Of a DNA stretch of 64,000 nt, positions 36,987 through 48,245 are shown piece by piece. Under the pieces are notes generated by a model, which was not told where the DNA came from, made no database searches, and saw only the letters and a program-made list of their open reading frames with translations. Made by a program: the position numbers and the translations under genes. Within the stretch, counting starts at the first letter, position 1, and each line of letters starts with the position of its first letter. Source of the stretch: Anisodus tanguticus (lineage: Eukaryota > Streptophyta > Magnoliopsida > Solanales > Solanaceae); NCBI GenBank assembly GCA_034509755.1, contig CM067546.1:15092970-15156969 (forward strand), in the 5' to 3' direction.

Positions 36987-38400
36987 TAAAAATTGATAGA
37001 TGGATACGGGGGCCACGTCTCACCTCACCCGCTTTGCAGATAATCTTCCTAAACTATTCGTTTAAAGTATTCCCCACATATTACTGTTGGTAATGGCCAT
37101 CGCATTCCAATTCAGGGCTATGGTACAACCTACACTCAACCGCCTCACCCATCTTTTTCCCTAAATAACGTCATGTTTGCTCCTAACATTATTAAAAATA
37201 TTATATATGTCCAAAAATTTACTCGTAATAATTTCGTCTCTGTTGACTTTGACCCTTTTGGTTTTACTGTGAAGGATCTTCGTACGGGGACACCTCTTAC
37301 AAGTTGCAATAGCACGGGGGATCTCTATCCTTTCTCATCCACCTCCGACCAGTTCCCGCTCACACACCTCCCTCGCTCCTATCTCTCCGTCAACTTGTCA
37401 TAATAGGTTTGGACACCCAGGAGCCCCTGTTTTTAATTTTCTTAGAAGCAATAATTTTATTCGTTGTAATAATGGGAAACTTGCCCAAAATTGTGTTTCT
37501 TATCAGTTAGGCAAACATGTTCGCCTTCCGTTTAAATCATCTCTTAGTGTAACGTTTGCTCATTTTGATATTGTTCATGCTGATTTGTGGACATCTCGCA
37601 TTACTAGCTCTCTGTGTCATAAATATTATCTAGTCCTATTAGATGATTACTCTCACTTTATTTGGATTTACCCTCTAAAGTTCAAGTCGGAAGTCTTTGC
37701 CAAATTTCTTAAATTTTGAAGTTTTATCAAAACATAATTTGAAAAATCCATAAAATATTTTCAATGTGATAATGGCCGTGAATTTAATAACTCCACGTTT
37801 CACAAAATTTGTAAAAATAATGGCATAGTTTCTCAGTCCTCGTGTCCTCACACCTCTCAGAATGGCAAAGCCGAACGAATCATTCGCATCATAAATAATA
37901 TGGTTCGTACTATCTTCTTTCATGCCTCTCTCACTCCCTTATTTTGGGTTTATGCGGTCAAAATGGTAGAACACGTCCTTATTATATTACCAACTAGCAC
38001 TCTTCATAACATGACCCCAACCGAAATAGTATACCATCGAATCCCCTCCTATGATCACCTTCAGATTTTCGGTTGCTTTTGTTATCCAAACCTTGCGTCT
38101 ACCTCCCCCCATAAATTGGTACCCCGAACCACTCTATGTGACTTCGTAGGTTTCCCGTCTAATCATAGGGGTTACTTGTTCTATGACTTGTCTACTCGCA
38201 AAATTCACGTCTCTTGTCACGTTAGGTTTGACGAGATGATTTTTCCCTTTGCAAATGATCAAAAATTCCAAAACATGGACTATACATTTCGAGATGAGTC
38301 CGACACCTCCCCCGTCATACTTTGTGAAGTGCGTCAGTCCACCACCACCACTCCCAGTCACCGTCGCTGCCACCCGTCACTGCCACTACCGACAGTCACT
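36987..38400 (+). pseudogene. Protease and integrase of copia 1
   Basis: The aspartic protease site reads MDTGATSHLTRF near 37,000, but the two codons before it are TGA and TAG where copia 2 has Trp and Tyr. The GAG pre-integrase zinc-binding region begins FGHPGAPVFNFL (37,410) and ends near LGKHVRLPF. The integrase core holds HADLW (37,575), CDNGREF (37,767) and NGKAERI (37,863), giving the D, D, E triad. Two stops lie between the first and second Asp (near 37,718 and 37,735). A long open frame (37900-38424) carries the rest of integrase, then a Thr/Pro/His-rich linker towards RT. Confidence 0.84.
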
Positions 38401-38879
38401 CCACCAGTCCACAGTCCTCATTGATATCCACCAACCACAACGTAAATCGATCGGTCTCACAGTCTCCGTCGATCGGCAACCTCATTGGAAATCGATCGGT
38501 CTCACCCCTAATCCTTCTCGGTACTACATCTCCTCATCACCGGCAAACTCCACCAACACCCCCAGTGTCGCCGCCGCCTAACGCCGACCTTTTGATCATC
38601 TAACCCTACCTTTGCACTGCACAAGCACCCCAAAACTCACACAATACCTAAAATCAGACCCTACCCAGCCTATCCCCATCACAGCCATCACGACCTCCCC
38701 CATCGCCGGATCCGACTTCGCCCAGTTCCCTAATCTCACCCATCACATCTCAGTCACACGACACACATATACCTCCCCCACTCCCCGTCGACCAACCCTC
38801 AACCACACTAAACACCACCGATGCCATCACTGACCCGACAGACCTCCCTACCACCCACCCTACCCCTACCCCCACTTAC

Positions 38880-40240
38880 CATGGAAACCCGTGCCCAATA
38901 CAAGATTTTTAAACCCAAGGTCCACTTTAACCTGTCTACACTAACCATATCCTCAATTCCCAAAAACCCAAAATTAGCCAAACAAGACCCTAATTGAAAT
39001 GCGGCCATGCGTGAGGAATTTAATATTTTAACAAAATAGCACACTTGTGATTTAGTTCCTAGACCGGAGGGGGTGAATGTGATTCGATGCATGTGGCTTT
39101 TTCGTCACAAATACAGAGACAGTGGTCAGCTATAGAGGTATAAGGCGAGACTTGTGGCTAATGACACTAATCAGCATAAGGGTATTGATTGTGGTGAGAC
39201 ATTCAGTCCAGTTGTCAAACCGGCTACTATTCGCACAGTTTTGAGTATAGATATGGGTAAGTATTGGCCGATTCATCAGCTTAATGTGAAACATTAGTAT
39301 TTGTTATTATATGTGGATGACATTGTGCTTACTGCCTCCTTTGATGTAATGAAAAATGAGATCATTGCTCTTCTTAAATCCGAATTTGCTATGACTGATT
39401 TGGGAAAGTTAAGTTATTTCTTGGGGATATCAGTGACTAGATCTGCAGCTACTATGTTCATGTGGAAACGTAAGTATGCAGAGGAGATTGTGTACATGGC
39501 TAAAATGGCGAACTGCAAGATCATGCCTACTCCGGTTGACTCTAAGTCAAAGCTCAGTGTTGTTGATGGTGATCTAGTATCCGATCCTACACTTTATAAG
39601 AGCCTTGCAGGTGCACTTCAGTATCTTACTTTCACCAGGACTGATATTGCTTATGTCGTTCAGTAGGTGTGTTTGTTTATACATACCCCCATGAAGCCTC
39701 ATTTTACTACTCTTAAACGTATCATTCGATACGTTAAGGGCACACTTGATTATGGATTGCATCTCTACCCCTCTGCACCGACCAGGTTGTTATCATATAC
39801 ACATGCAGATTAGGCAGGCTGTCCGGACACGCGATGCTCAACTTCCGGCTACTGTGTGTTCTTAGGGGATAATCTCATTTCGTGGTCCGCCAAGAGGCAA
39901 GTCACTCTATCCCGTTCGAGTGTAGAGGTAGAGTATAAAGGTGTTGTTAATGTTGTTGCTGAGATTTGCTGGCTCCGAAACCTCCTTTTGGAGCTTCAGC
40001 GTCCCTTGCGTAAGGCGTTTTAGTGTACTATGATAATATATCCACAATATACTTATCTTATAATCCGGTTCAACATCAGCGAACCAAGCACATTGAGATG
40101 GATATACATTTTGTCCGTGAGGAGGTTGCTATCGGACATGTTAAGGTGTTGCATGTGCCTTCTTCGTATCAGTATGCATATATCTTTATGAAAGGTCTTC
40201 CTATACAACTATTCCTCAATTTCAATCCAGTCTTAGCGTC
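38880..40240 (+). pseudogene. RT and RNase H of copia 1, with internal deletion
   Basis: RT opens with METRAQYKIFKPKVHFNLS and continues through VNVIRCMWLFRHKYRDSG. An in-frame TAG (39133-39135) precedes RYKARLV. After IHQLNVKH the sequence jumps straight to YLLLYVDDIVLTA at 39301; copia 2 has about 230 bp between these points. The YVDD active site is intact (39310-39321). Further TAGs lie at 39664 (after YVVQ) and 39811 (HAD-stop, family DADW), then RNase H blocks WSAKRQVTLSRSSVEVEY and the integrity-losing frame change near 40,020. Confidence 0.85.
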
Positions 40241-40270
40241 CGGCCTCCTCCCGCTCCAACTGAGGGGGTG

Positions 40271-40458
40271 TATTAGCATATATTATAAAATATCCCCCAT
40301 ATATTTTGTAATATTTAGTGTTGTATAATTATGGTAAATATAGGATTCTTATTGTATTAGGATCCCACATTGTACACACTATATATATTTGTAATAATGA
40401 GAAAGACTTTGTTGTTCTCTATCAACGGTCTCTACGAGATTAATCAATTTATCCCACA
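40271..40458 (+). repeat. 3' LTR of copia 1
   Basis: It starts TATTAGCATATATTATAAAA after a purine tract and matches the other LTRs up to GAGAAAGACT. Its last part is longer and different (TTGTTGTTCTCTATCAACGG), so it runs about 20 bp longer than its partner. The end near CCCACA is approximate. Confidence 0.75.
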
Positions 40459-40953
40459 CAAAAATACTATTATCAGCAAATTTTCTTAACTATATATATT
40501 AAGACATTATACATATGCATGAACATTTTAAACTAATCTCAAACAGATGCTGACTTTTACGTTGTCCGAAACTATAAATAAGTAGGAGTTTTCCCAAACT
40601 ATGATACTAACAATACTTTAAGCGCAAATATTGTATGAGTCCTAGTAGGAAATAACTTTAATTGAATAATATGAATCCTTGTAGGTATGCAATACGAATG
40701 CTATTTTTTGCAATTTTATCCGTGAATTGTCTTCTTAAGAAAGTATTTTAGTTTTTAAAGGGTATAAAAGTCGTTCAATATTTGAAGGATATTTTGGTCA
40801 ACTAACATTTATACTTATGCTTTTATAATAACTAGTCTCTATAAACGTGCAATTACACGTTATTCCCAGTCATTCTCAGTTATAGTACAAAATATAAGAT
40901 GACATTATTTGTATTTATATACATTCATTTTATGAGTCATAAAAATGTTACTA
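40459..40953. other. Spacer between copia 1 and copia 2
   Basis: 495 bp of AT-rich sequence with no recognisable frame, TIR or repeat. It is not LTR sequence, so the two copia elements do not share an LTR. Confidence 0.55.
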
Positions 40954-41118
40954 TATTAGCATATATTATAAAATATCCCCATATATTTTGTAATATTTAG
41001 TGTTGTATAATTATGATAAATATAGGATCCTTATTGTATTAGAATCTCACATTGTACACACTATATATATTTGTATTAATGAGAAAGACTCCACAAGGAA
41101 GATTAATACAATTCTACA
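40954..41118 (+). repeat. 5' LTR of copia 2 (165 bp)
   Basis: It starts TATTAGCATATATTATAAAA and ends AATTCTACA, followed by TGGTATCAAGAGTC (41119-41132). The 3' partner at 46046-46210 is the same length; I count about 16 differences, near 10 percent. Confidence 0.9.
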
Positions 41119-41254
41119 TGGTATCAAGAGTCAATCCCTAAAACACCCTCTTTTCTCTACCAACAAGCCGTCGTCGCCCCCCCCCCCCAATTCGGCCAAA
41201 ATCGGTGACTTTCTCTTTTTCCAATTATTTTTCTGTGTCCAATTTGTGGCTACC

Positions 41255-42116
41255 ATGTCTACTCCACCTCTCTTAAAGCTTTCGTCTTCTCTGCAGTCAT
41301 CATAGAAAACCCTCCCGCTCCCTCCTCCACGTCTTCTTTCCATCCGGCATTCGCCGTTACAAACATCAAGAATTTCATTCTCATCATTCTTGATCAAGAA
41401 GATGGTCAATACTCCTGGGTCGAACTCTTTCATATTCACGCTTGCGCGTATAACGTGCTTGACCACATTGATGACTTTTTCCCCGCCCTATTGACATTAC
41501 AGACTCCACTTGGCGTCTTATCGACGTTATAGTTAAACAGTGGATTTACGGCACCATCTCCAAAGACTTGCTCCACACAATCATGAAAGCAGGTGCCTCA
41601 GCTCGTGAGTTATGGGCACGTTTGGAGGAAATATTTCAGGACAACAAACATACTCGTGCCATGTATTTGGAGGAGAAGTTCAACAACAAGCGTCTCGAAA
41701 ACTTTGCCAACATGTTCGATTATTGTAAACAATTAAAACTAGTTGCGGACCAACTATCCAACGTGGGGACACCTGTTTCCGAAACAAAAATGGTCCTCCG
41801 ACTGGTTGCTGGCTTACCAAAGGGTGAATATGATACTCTCACGATCATGATTCAACAAGCTGCTGACCCACTACCGAGTTTCAACAAGGCACATTCACAT
41901 TACTTTTGGAGGAAACTCAACGTGCCAAACAGGAGGCACACCAAAAGGATTTAGCGGTTGAAAATCCGGTGACAAACGTCACCCCCACCACCCAGCCGCC
42001 ACTGCCGGACAACCAGCCACCACAGGACAGCCGTGATAGAACTGGTCGAGGCCGCGAAAAATGGGGTAAGGGCCGCGGCGAGGGAGGAGGAAGGACGCGG
42101 CGCCAATCGGCCCGAT
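41255..42116 (+). pseudogene. gag of copia 2
   Basis: The ATG at 41255 opens MSTPPLLKL but the frame closes early at 41305. The main capsid part is open from about 41,568 to 41,954: MLHTIMKAGASARELWARLE, EIFQDNKHT, YLEEKFNNKRLENFANMFDY, CKQLKLVADQLSNVGTPVSE and LRLVAGLPKGEYDTL. A frame change near 41,905 leads to a Gln/Asn/Pro and Gly/Arg-rich end (GRGREKWGKGRGEGGGR), an RNA-binding-like basic tail without CCHC. It is better preserved than in copia 1 but not continuous. Confidence 0.83.
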
Positions 42117-42359
42117 GAATCGGGCCAATCCAGGCCACTAGCCCAACTTTCCTGGCTGGGCTCCCTACCCGAATCAGCAAGCACTGGCCCAGTCTAGTGG
42201 TTTTTGGTAGCCTGGTCTATTGGGCCCCATCCCAGTCCATTGACGGTAGTTTCCAACAGTCCAACAGACCTATTTCAACATAGCCCAGCCGCAGATTCCG
42301 ACTGTCCTGGCCCCATTCAAATTGGGTCAGGCATTCAGCTCATTAAATATGCAACAACC

Positions 42360-43650
42360 CGATAAAAATTGGTACATGGATACGGGAGCCACTTCTCACC
42401 TCACCTGCTTTGTAGGTATTCTTCCCAAACTGTTTCGTTTAAAGTATCCTTAATATATTACTGTAGGCAATGACCATCGCATTCCTATTCAGGGTCATGG
42501 TACAACCTACACCTAACTGCCTCACCCACCCTTATCTCTAAATAACGTCCTTTATGCTCCCAACATTATTAAAAACTTAATATCTGTCCAGAAATTTACT
42601 CGCAACAATTCCGTCTCTGTTGACTTTGACCCTTTTGGTTTTACTGTGAAGGATCTTCGTACGGGGACACCTCTTATGAGATGCAATAGCACGGGAGACC
42701 ACTATCCTTTCCCATGCACCTCCGCTGCCAGCTCATGCTCTCCTATGTCTCTCGCTGCTATCTCTCCATCAACTTAACATAATAGACTTGGACACTCAGG
42801 AGTTCCTATTTTTAATTTTCTTACGAGCAATAATTTTATTAAATGTAATAATGGAAAACTTGCCCATCATTGTGTTTCTTGCTCATTAGGCAAACATGTT
42901 CGTCTTCATTTTAAGTCATCTTTAAGTGTTACGTTTTCTCCTTTTGACATTGTTCACGCTGATTTATGGACCTCTCCCATTACTAGCTCACTGGTCATAA
43001 ATATTATCTAGTCTTATTAGATGATTACTCTCATTTTATTTGGATATACCCACTAAAGTTCAAGTCGGATGTTTTTGCCAAATTTCTTGAATTTTGTATT
43101 TTTATCAAAATGCAATTTGAAAATGCCATCAAATATTTTCAGTGTGATAATGGTCGTGAATTTAACTATTCCACTTTTCACAAATTTTGCAAAAATAATG
43201 GCATGGTTTTTCGGTTTTCATGTCCTCACACCTCCCCTTAGAATGGCAAAGCAGAACGAATCATCCACACCATAAATAACATGGTTCGTACTTTCCTGTT
43301 TCATGTCTCTCTCCCTCCCCCTTTTTGGATATATGCAGTCAAAATGGTAGAATACATCCTTAATATTTTACCTACTAGTACTCTTCATAACATGACCCTA
43401 GCAAAAAATTTATACCGTCGGATCCCCTCCTATGATCACATTTGGATCTTCGGTTGCCTTTGCTAGCCCAATCTTGCCTCCACTACCCCTCACAAATTAG
43501 CACCCCGAACCACTTCCTATGTCTTCATAGGTTTTCCGTATAATCATAGGGGCTATCTGTGCTATGACATGTCCACTCGTCAAATTCACGTCTCACATCA
43601 CGTCACGTTTGATGAGACAATCTTCCCTTTTGCAAACATCCAAAAATTCT
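42360..43650 (+). pseudogene. Protease and integrase of copia 2
   Basis: The protease site DKNWYMDTGATSHLTCF (42,361-42,411) is intact. The GAG pre-integrase region begins HNRLGHSGVPIFNFL near 42,778 and includes HHCVSCSLGKHVRLHF. The integrase core holds HADLWTS near 42,957, then a frame change near 42,992, CDNGREFN near 43,143 and NGKAERI near 43,243, just after a TAG at 43240 that replaces the usual Gln of SQNGKAER. The tail FLFHVSLPPPFWIYAVKMVE is open (43281-43466) before further stops. It would have inserted element DNA into host chromatin; this copy cannot be made. Confidence 0.83.
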
Positions 43651-43785
43651 GAAACACGAACTATACCTTTCTAGAAGAATCCAACACATCCCCTGCCATA
43701 CTCACCTAACTTCGCCATACCACCACCACCGTTCCTCGACCATCTGTCACTGCCAATACCACTACCAGCAGTCACCGTCGATTGC

Positions 43786-44196
43786 CACCCCCACCATCGG
43801 TAAACGGTCGGCTACATCATTGACCCATCCCGATATTGCCTCTTCTACCCACCGACAAACTTCACCAACACCCATAGTGTCGCCGCCATCTAACGCCGCC
43901 CTTCCAGTCAAGCAGCCCAGTCCCTTCATTGTACCGGACCCCCGAACCCCGCACAATACCCAAACTCAGACCCAAACCGCCACCAGTTCTCAGTCACCGA
44001 TTCCACCCCCACCATCGGTAAATGGTCGGCTACATCATTGACCCATCCCGATATTGCCTCTTCCACCCACTGACAAACTTCACCAACACCCATAGTGTCG
44101 CCGCCATCTAACGCCGCCCTTCCAGTCAAGCAGCCCAATCCCTTCATTGTACCGGACCCCCAAACCCCGCACAGTACCCAAACTCAGACCTAAACC
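43786..44196 (+). repeat. Tandem duplication of about 218 bp in the copia 2 linker
   Basis: The block starting CCACCCCCACCATCGGTAAA (near 43,788) recurs 218 bp later (near 44,006) with few changes, giving about 1.9 copies. It lies in the low-complexity linker between integrase and RT. Copia 1 has only a single, different version of this region. Confidence 0.88.
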
Positions 44197-44424
44197 GGCC
44201 TGTCACAGCCCCGTCACAACTATCCCAACCTCTTCCCATCAGCAGATCAGGCTTCGACCAGTTCCCTGACCCCACCCACCGTATCTCGGTCACCCGCAAC
44301 CAACAACCTTTCACCACACTCCGTCGACCAACCCTCACTCACACCTAACACCGTCATTACCACCCATACTCTTGACCCTACTACCCACCGTACTACCCAA
44401 CCTACCTTTGCCCTTACGCACTGT

Positions 44425-46017
44425 ATGGAAAACCGTGCCCAACAAGGGATTTTCAAACCCAAAGTCCAGTTTAACCTATCCACACAAATCATATCCCAAA
44501 TTCCCAAAAACCTAAAAATAGCCAAATTTGACCCAAATTGGAATGCAGTCATGCATGAGGAATTTAATGCTTTAACAAAACAACACACTTGGGATTTGGT
44601 TCCTAGATCGGATGCGGTGAATGTGATCCGATGCATGTGGCTTTTTTGTCACAAATACAGAGATAGTGGTGACCTATAGAGATATAAGGCGAGACTTGTG
44701 GCTAATGGTACTAATCAATATGAGAGTATTGATTATGGTGAGACATTCAGTCAGGTTGTTAAACCGGCTACCATTCGCACAGTTTTGAATATAGCTATGC
44801 GTAAGCATTGGTCGATTCATCAGCTTGATGTGAAAAATGTGTTTCTACACGTGGATTTGAAAGAAACTGTTTACATGCACCAACCGCCTAATTTTGTCCA
44901 TCCAGCAACCCCTCAGTATGTATGCCGTCTTCGTAAGTCACTTCATGGTTTGAAACAGGCCCCTAGAGCGTGGTATGAATGCTTTGCACAGTATATCATG
45001 CAGATTTGGTTTGTATGCAGCAAGTGTGATAATTCTCTATTTATTTTTCATCGAGGTAGTAACATTACTTATTTGTTGTTATATGTGGATGACATTGTGC
45101 TTACTGCCTTATTTGATGTAATGAAAAATGAGATCATTGCTCTTCTTAAATCCGAATTTGCTATGACTGACTTGGGGAAGTTAAGTTATTTCTTGGGGAT
45201 ATCAGTGACTAGATCTGCAGATACTATGTTCATGTGCCAGCGTAAGTATGCAGATGAGATTGTGTACATGGCTAAAATGGCGAACTGTAAGATCATGCCC
45301 ACTCCGGTTGACTCTAAGTCAAAACTCACTGTTGTTGATGGTGATCTAGTATCCGATCCTACACTTTATAGGAGCCTTGCAGGTGCACTTCAGTATCTTA
45401 CTTTCACTAGGCCTGATATCGCTTATACCGTTCAGTAGGTGTGTTTGTTTATGCATGCCCCCATGGAGCCTCATTTTACTGCTCTTAAACGTATCATTCG
45501 ATACGTTAAGGGCACACTTGATTATGGATTGCATCTCTACCCCTCTGCACCGACCAGATTGTTATCATATACACATGCAGATTAGGCAGACTGTCCGGAC
45601 ACACAACGCTCAACTTCCGGCTACTGTGTGTTCTTAGGGGATAATCTCATTTCGTGGTCTGCCAAGAGACAAGTCACTCTATCCCGTTCGAGTGCAGAAG
45701 TAGAGTATAGAGGCGTTGCCAATGTTGTTGCTGAGATTTGCTGGCTCCGAAACTTCCTTTTGGAGCTTCAGAGTCCCTTGCGTAAGGCGTCTTTTGTGTA
45801 CTGTGATAATATATCCGCAATATACTTATCTCATAATCCGGTTCAACATCATCGAACCAAGCACATTGTGATGGATATACATTTTGTTCGTGAAGAGGTT
45901 GCTATCGGACATGTTAAGGTGTTGCATGTGTCTTCTTCGTATCAGTATGCAGATATATTCACGAAAGGACTACCTAGACAACTATTCCTTGACTTCAGAT
46001 CCAGTCTAAGCGTTTGA
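44425..46017 (+). pseudogene. RT and RNase H of copia 2
   Basis: Three open blocks make this the best copy of the family. 44425-44679 has KPKVQFNLSTQI, WDLVPRSDAVNVIRCMWLF, and ends at a TAG (44677). 44698-45438 (246 codons) has QLDVKNVFLHVDL (residues 42-54, first catalytic Asp), SLHGLKQAPRAWYECF (81-96), YVDD at 129-132, and SYFLGISVTR; it ends at a TAG (45436). RNase H continues with another TAG at 45583 (HAD-stop), then 45628-46017 with WSAKRQVTLSRSSAEVEYRG and QYADIFTKGLPRQLF. All three TAGs are also present in copia 1. Confidence 0.88.
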
Positions 46018-46045
46018 CTTCCTCCCGCTCCGACTGAGGGGGTGT

Positions 46046-46210
46046 ATTAGCATATATTATAAAATATCCTCTATATATTTTGTAATATTTAGTATTGTAT
46101 AATTTTGATAAATATAAGATCCTTATTGTATTAGGATTCCACATTGTAGATACTATATATATTTATATTAATAAGAAAAACTTTTCAAGGGAGATTAATA
46201 CAATTCTACA
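46046..46210 (+). repeat. 3' LTR of copia 2
   Basis: 165 bp, same start and end as 40954-41118. It follows the polypurine tract directly. Confidence 0.9.
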
Positions 46211-46554
46211 AATTATAATATAGGATTGTAATACTTAATACTTATTTGAAATTGATGTTCTTGGTATTTATTTTTTTCTTCTTTTTCCTCATATAGAAAA
46301 CATGTTACAACTAATATAATATGGTATTAGAGATTAAGTGATTCTATATTACAACTAAAACATGTTACAAACGAAAATAGCTATATCTGCCTAGCTGGCT
46401 AATATAAAATACTAAAAGCTTTCCTTTTTCTTCCATGGCTTTGTTGCAGCATGAAGGAATCTTCAAGATATCGATTTCGCTATTTCAACTGTCTTCATTG
46501 ACTAATTAGATTTCAGTGTTAGCATTGAATTTTTGTGTTTAAATTGGAAATAAA
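46211..46554 (+). other. Possible 5' leader region of the ELMO gene
   Basis: There is no repeat I recognise after about 46,400. A CTTTGTTGCAG at about 46,440-46,450 looks like a splice acceptor, followed by about 100 bp without frames leading to the ATG at 46555, as a 5'-UTR exon would. This is inference from position only. Confidence 0.25.
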
Positions 46555-46590
46555 ATGGAGGATAGAGGATTTGAAACATTCTACTTCTGG
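46555..46590 (+). pseudogene. Candidate first coding exon of the ELMO gene
   Basis: ATGGAGGATAGAGGA encodes MEDRG, close to the MDDRGG with which plant ELMO/CED-12-domain proteins of this type begin. After that the reading (FETFYFW) no longer resembles the family, and the GTATAT donor after it would give the wrong phase for the next exon. It may be a degraded exon 1, or chance. The open frame runs on to 46809 as Phe/Leu-rich sequence that looks like intron. Confidence 0.3.
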
Positions 46591-47033
46591 TATATTCCTT
46601 TTTTAAAATTCTTTCTTTTTGTCCTTTTAATTAATAACGGAAACATATGCTCTTTTTTGAGACTTTTCTTGCTCTCTCTACTTCTTTTTTTCCTGTTACT
46701 GCTTTCTTTTTGTCTGAGTTTGTGGATTGAAATTAGGTTTTACTCATGCTTTGTTGCGTTGAATTTTGTGGTGAGTTTGTTATTCAATTTTTTCTTTTTT
46801 GTTCCCTAGCTTTGTGATGTGTATTTTCTTTTATATATTTATAGAGCAAGAAAGATGCATTTTACAACATACACTGAAACAACTTAGTATATGTTTGTAA
46901 AATGGAGTTATTTGTTCTGTAATCGATTATTAGTTAAGCTACTGGAAAAGAATGGAAGTAGATAAATATCCAGGGCATCAATTTGCCTGTAGAGCCGTCT
47001 ATTTGATTGTTTTTGACAAAGAACTTTAACTAT

Positions 47034-47933
47034 TACTCCATCAGTTTCAATTTGTTTGTCTAGTTTCAAGGAAAGTTCTACAGAGCGGTGGTTAGACCAA
47101 CTATGTTGTATGGGGCGGAGGGTTGGTCACTCAATAACTCTCACGTTCAAAATATGAAGGTGGCATAAATGAGGATGTTGCGGTGGATGTGTGGGCGCAT
47201 GAGGAGAGACATGATTAGGAATGGAGATATTCGGGATAAGGTGGGGTAGCCTCGGTGGAGGACAAGATGAGGGAAGCGTGGCTTCGGGCATGTGCAAAGG
47301 AGAGGCACGGATGCCCCAGTGCAGAAGTGTGAGAGGTTGGCTATGAATGGTTTCAGGAGGGGTACAGGTAGGTCGAAAAAGTATTGGGGAGAGGTGATTA
47401 AACAAGACATGACGCAATTTCATCTCATCAAGGACACATGACCTTAGATAGAGGGTATGGAGTACACGGATCGGGGTAGAAGGCTAGTAGGTAGTTGGCA
47501 TGTCACGCTTCGTATTACTCATGTAGTTTCTTGTCCTTTGATTCCTGGTATTATCTGTTATCTATTGTATCATGATCTCTTTACTTTTCTTTACTTTACT
47601 TTATTCAAACCTTATCTGACCTTCTTTGTCATGTTTTCTCTTGATCCGATGGTCTTTACACTCTACCTTGCCCAGACCCACCGTGTGGGATTACACTGGG
47701 TATGTTGTTGGTTTTGACTTGACATGAAGTTTAAGAAAGTAAACAAGATTTTTGAATCTTGGGGTCTTAGATTAAAGATATGTTGAATGTACCAAAATGT
47801 GCTTTAATCTTGTGGTCTTAAACACATCATGTGGAAATTTGGAATTAAAGAGTTAACCAAAAAAGGAAAGATGTATTCTTTTTAAGCGGATTAAAAAGGA
47901 AAGTAGGACAAACAAATTGAAACGGAGGGAGTA
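47034..47933. mobile_element. MITE with a LINE nested in it
   Basis: The left end TACTCCATCAGTTTCAATTT plus GTTTGTC (47034-47060) and the right end GACAAACAAATTGAAACGGA plus GGGAGTA (to 47933) are inverted repeats of about 27 bp with TA borders. This end sequence is very common in Solanaceae MITEs of the Stowaway/mariner kind. The MITE body continues at 47716-47933; the middle is replaced by LINE sequence. Confidence 0.8.
47065..47713 (+). mobile_element. 5'-truncated RTE-type LINE inside the MITE
   Basis: The plus strand encodes KFYRAVVRPTMLYGAEGW, then KMKVA..MRMLRWMCG, NGDIRDKVG, GTDAPVQKCERLAMNGFRRG and KYWGEVIKQDM, the C-terminal end of a plant RTE-clade ORF2. The 3' tail GGATTACACTGGGTATGTTG ends at a TTG repeat near 47,713. 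It is less decayed than the copy at 25528. Only about 650 bp remain, as is normal for truncated LINE insertions. Confidence 0.85.
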
Positions 47934-48245
47934 TTAGGTTAATTGTAATGCATGATCTGACTACAATTATTTCATGGTTTGTTTGTAGGTTAGAATGAAT
48001 GCGGGCTGTTGACCTTTCATATAGGGAAATGTGTTAAGAGTAGCTTTAGTGACTCCAACTATCATTGATAGTTTTAGAGTGAATAGAACACTAGAAAGGA
48101 GTGGTTGAGAATGTACTAGGTCATGTATGTTAACTTTTGGGAGTGGTATGGGTTGCATATGTGTACCTATTTAATACCGTGATTAGTTAACAAGGCTGTT
48201 CATCTGAGGGTTGTACTTCATCAGAAAGAAGGATTGTGTGTTGAG

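Larger units (their letters stand above)
35555..40458 (+). mobile_element. Copia element 1
   Basis: A Ty1/copia element with very short LTRs, in the domain order Gag, protease, integrase, RT, RNase H. A polypurine tract (CTGAGGGGGTG, 40260-40270) precedes the 3' LTR. It lies head to tail with copia 2, 495 bp away. All domains carry stops or frameshifts, and an RT segment of about 230 bp present in copia 2 is missing at 39298. I see no matching 5-bp target duplication. Confidence 0.88.
40954..46210 (+). mobile_element. Copia element 2 (5.26 kb, full-length but defective)
   Basis: This full-length copia has paired 165-bp LTRs, a PBS, a polypurine tract (GACTGAGGGGGTG, 46033-46045), Gag, protease, integrase, RT and RNase H. 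It is the same family and orientation as copia 1. The ends read TATTAG and CTACA rather than the canonical TG...CA start. The flanking 5-mers (TACTA and AATTA) do not match, so the target duplication has decayed or the borders were rearranged. Confidence 0.9.

Noticed and set aside
41917..42184. Minus-strand Ser/Arg/Pro-rich frames
   Set aside because: Shadows of the Gly/Arg-rich end of copia 2 Gag.
46555..46809. 84-codon Phe/Leu-rich frame as a small membrane protein
   Set aside because: Only the first five codons resemble anything (ELMO start); the remainder is T-rich sequence typical of an intron.
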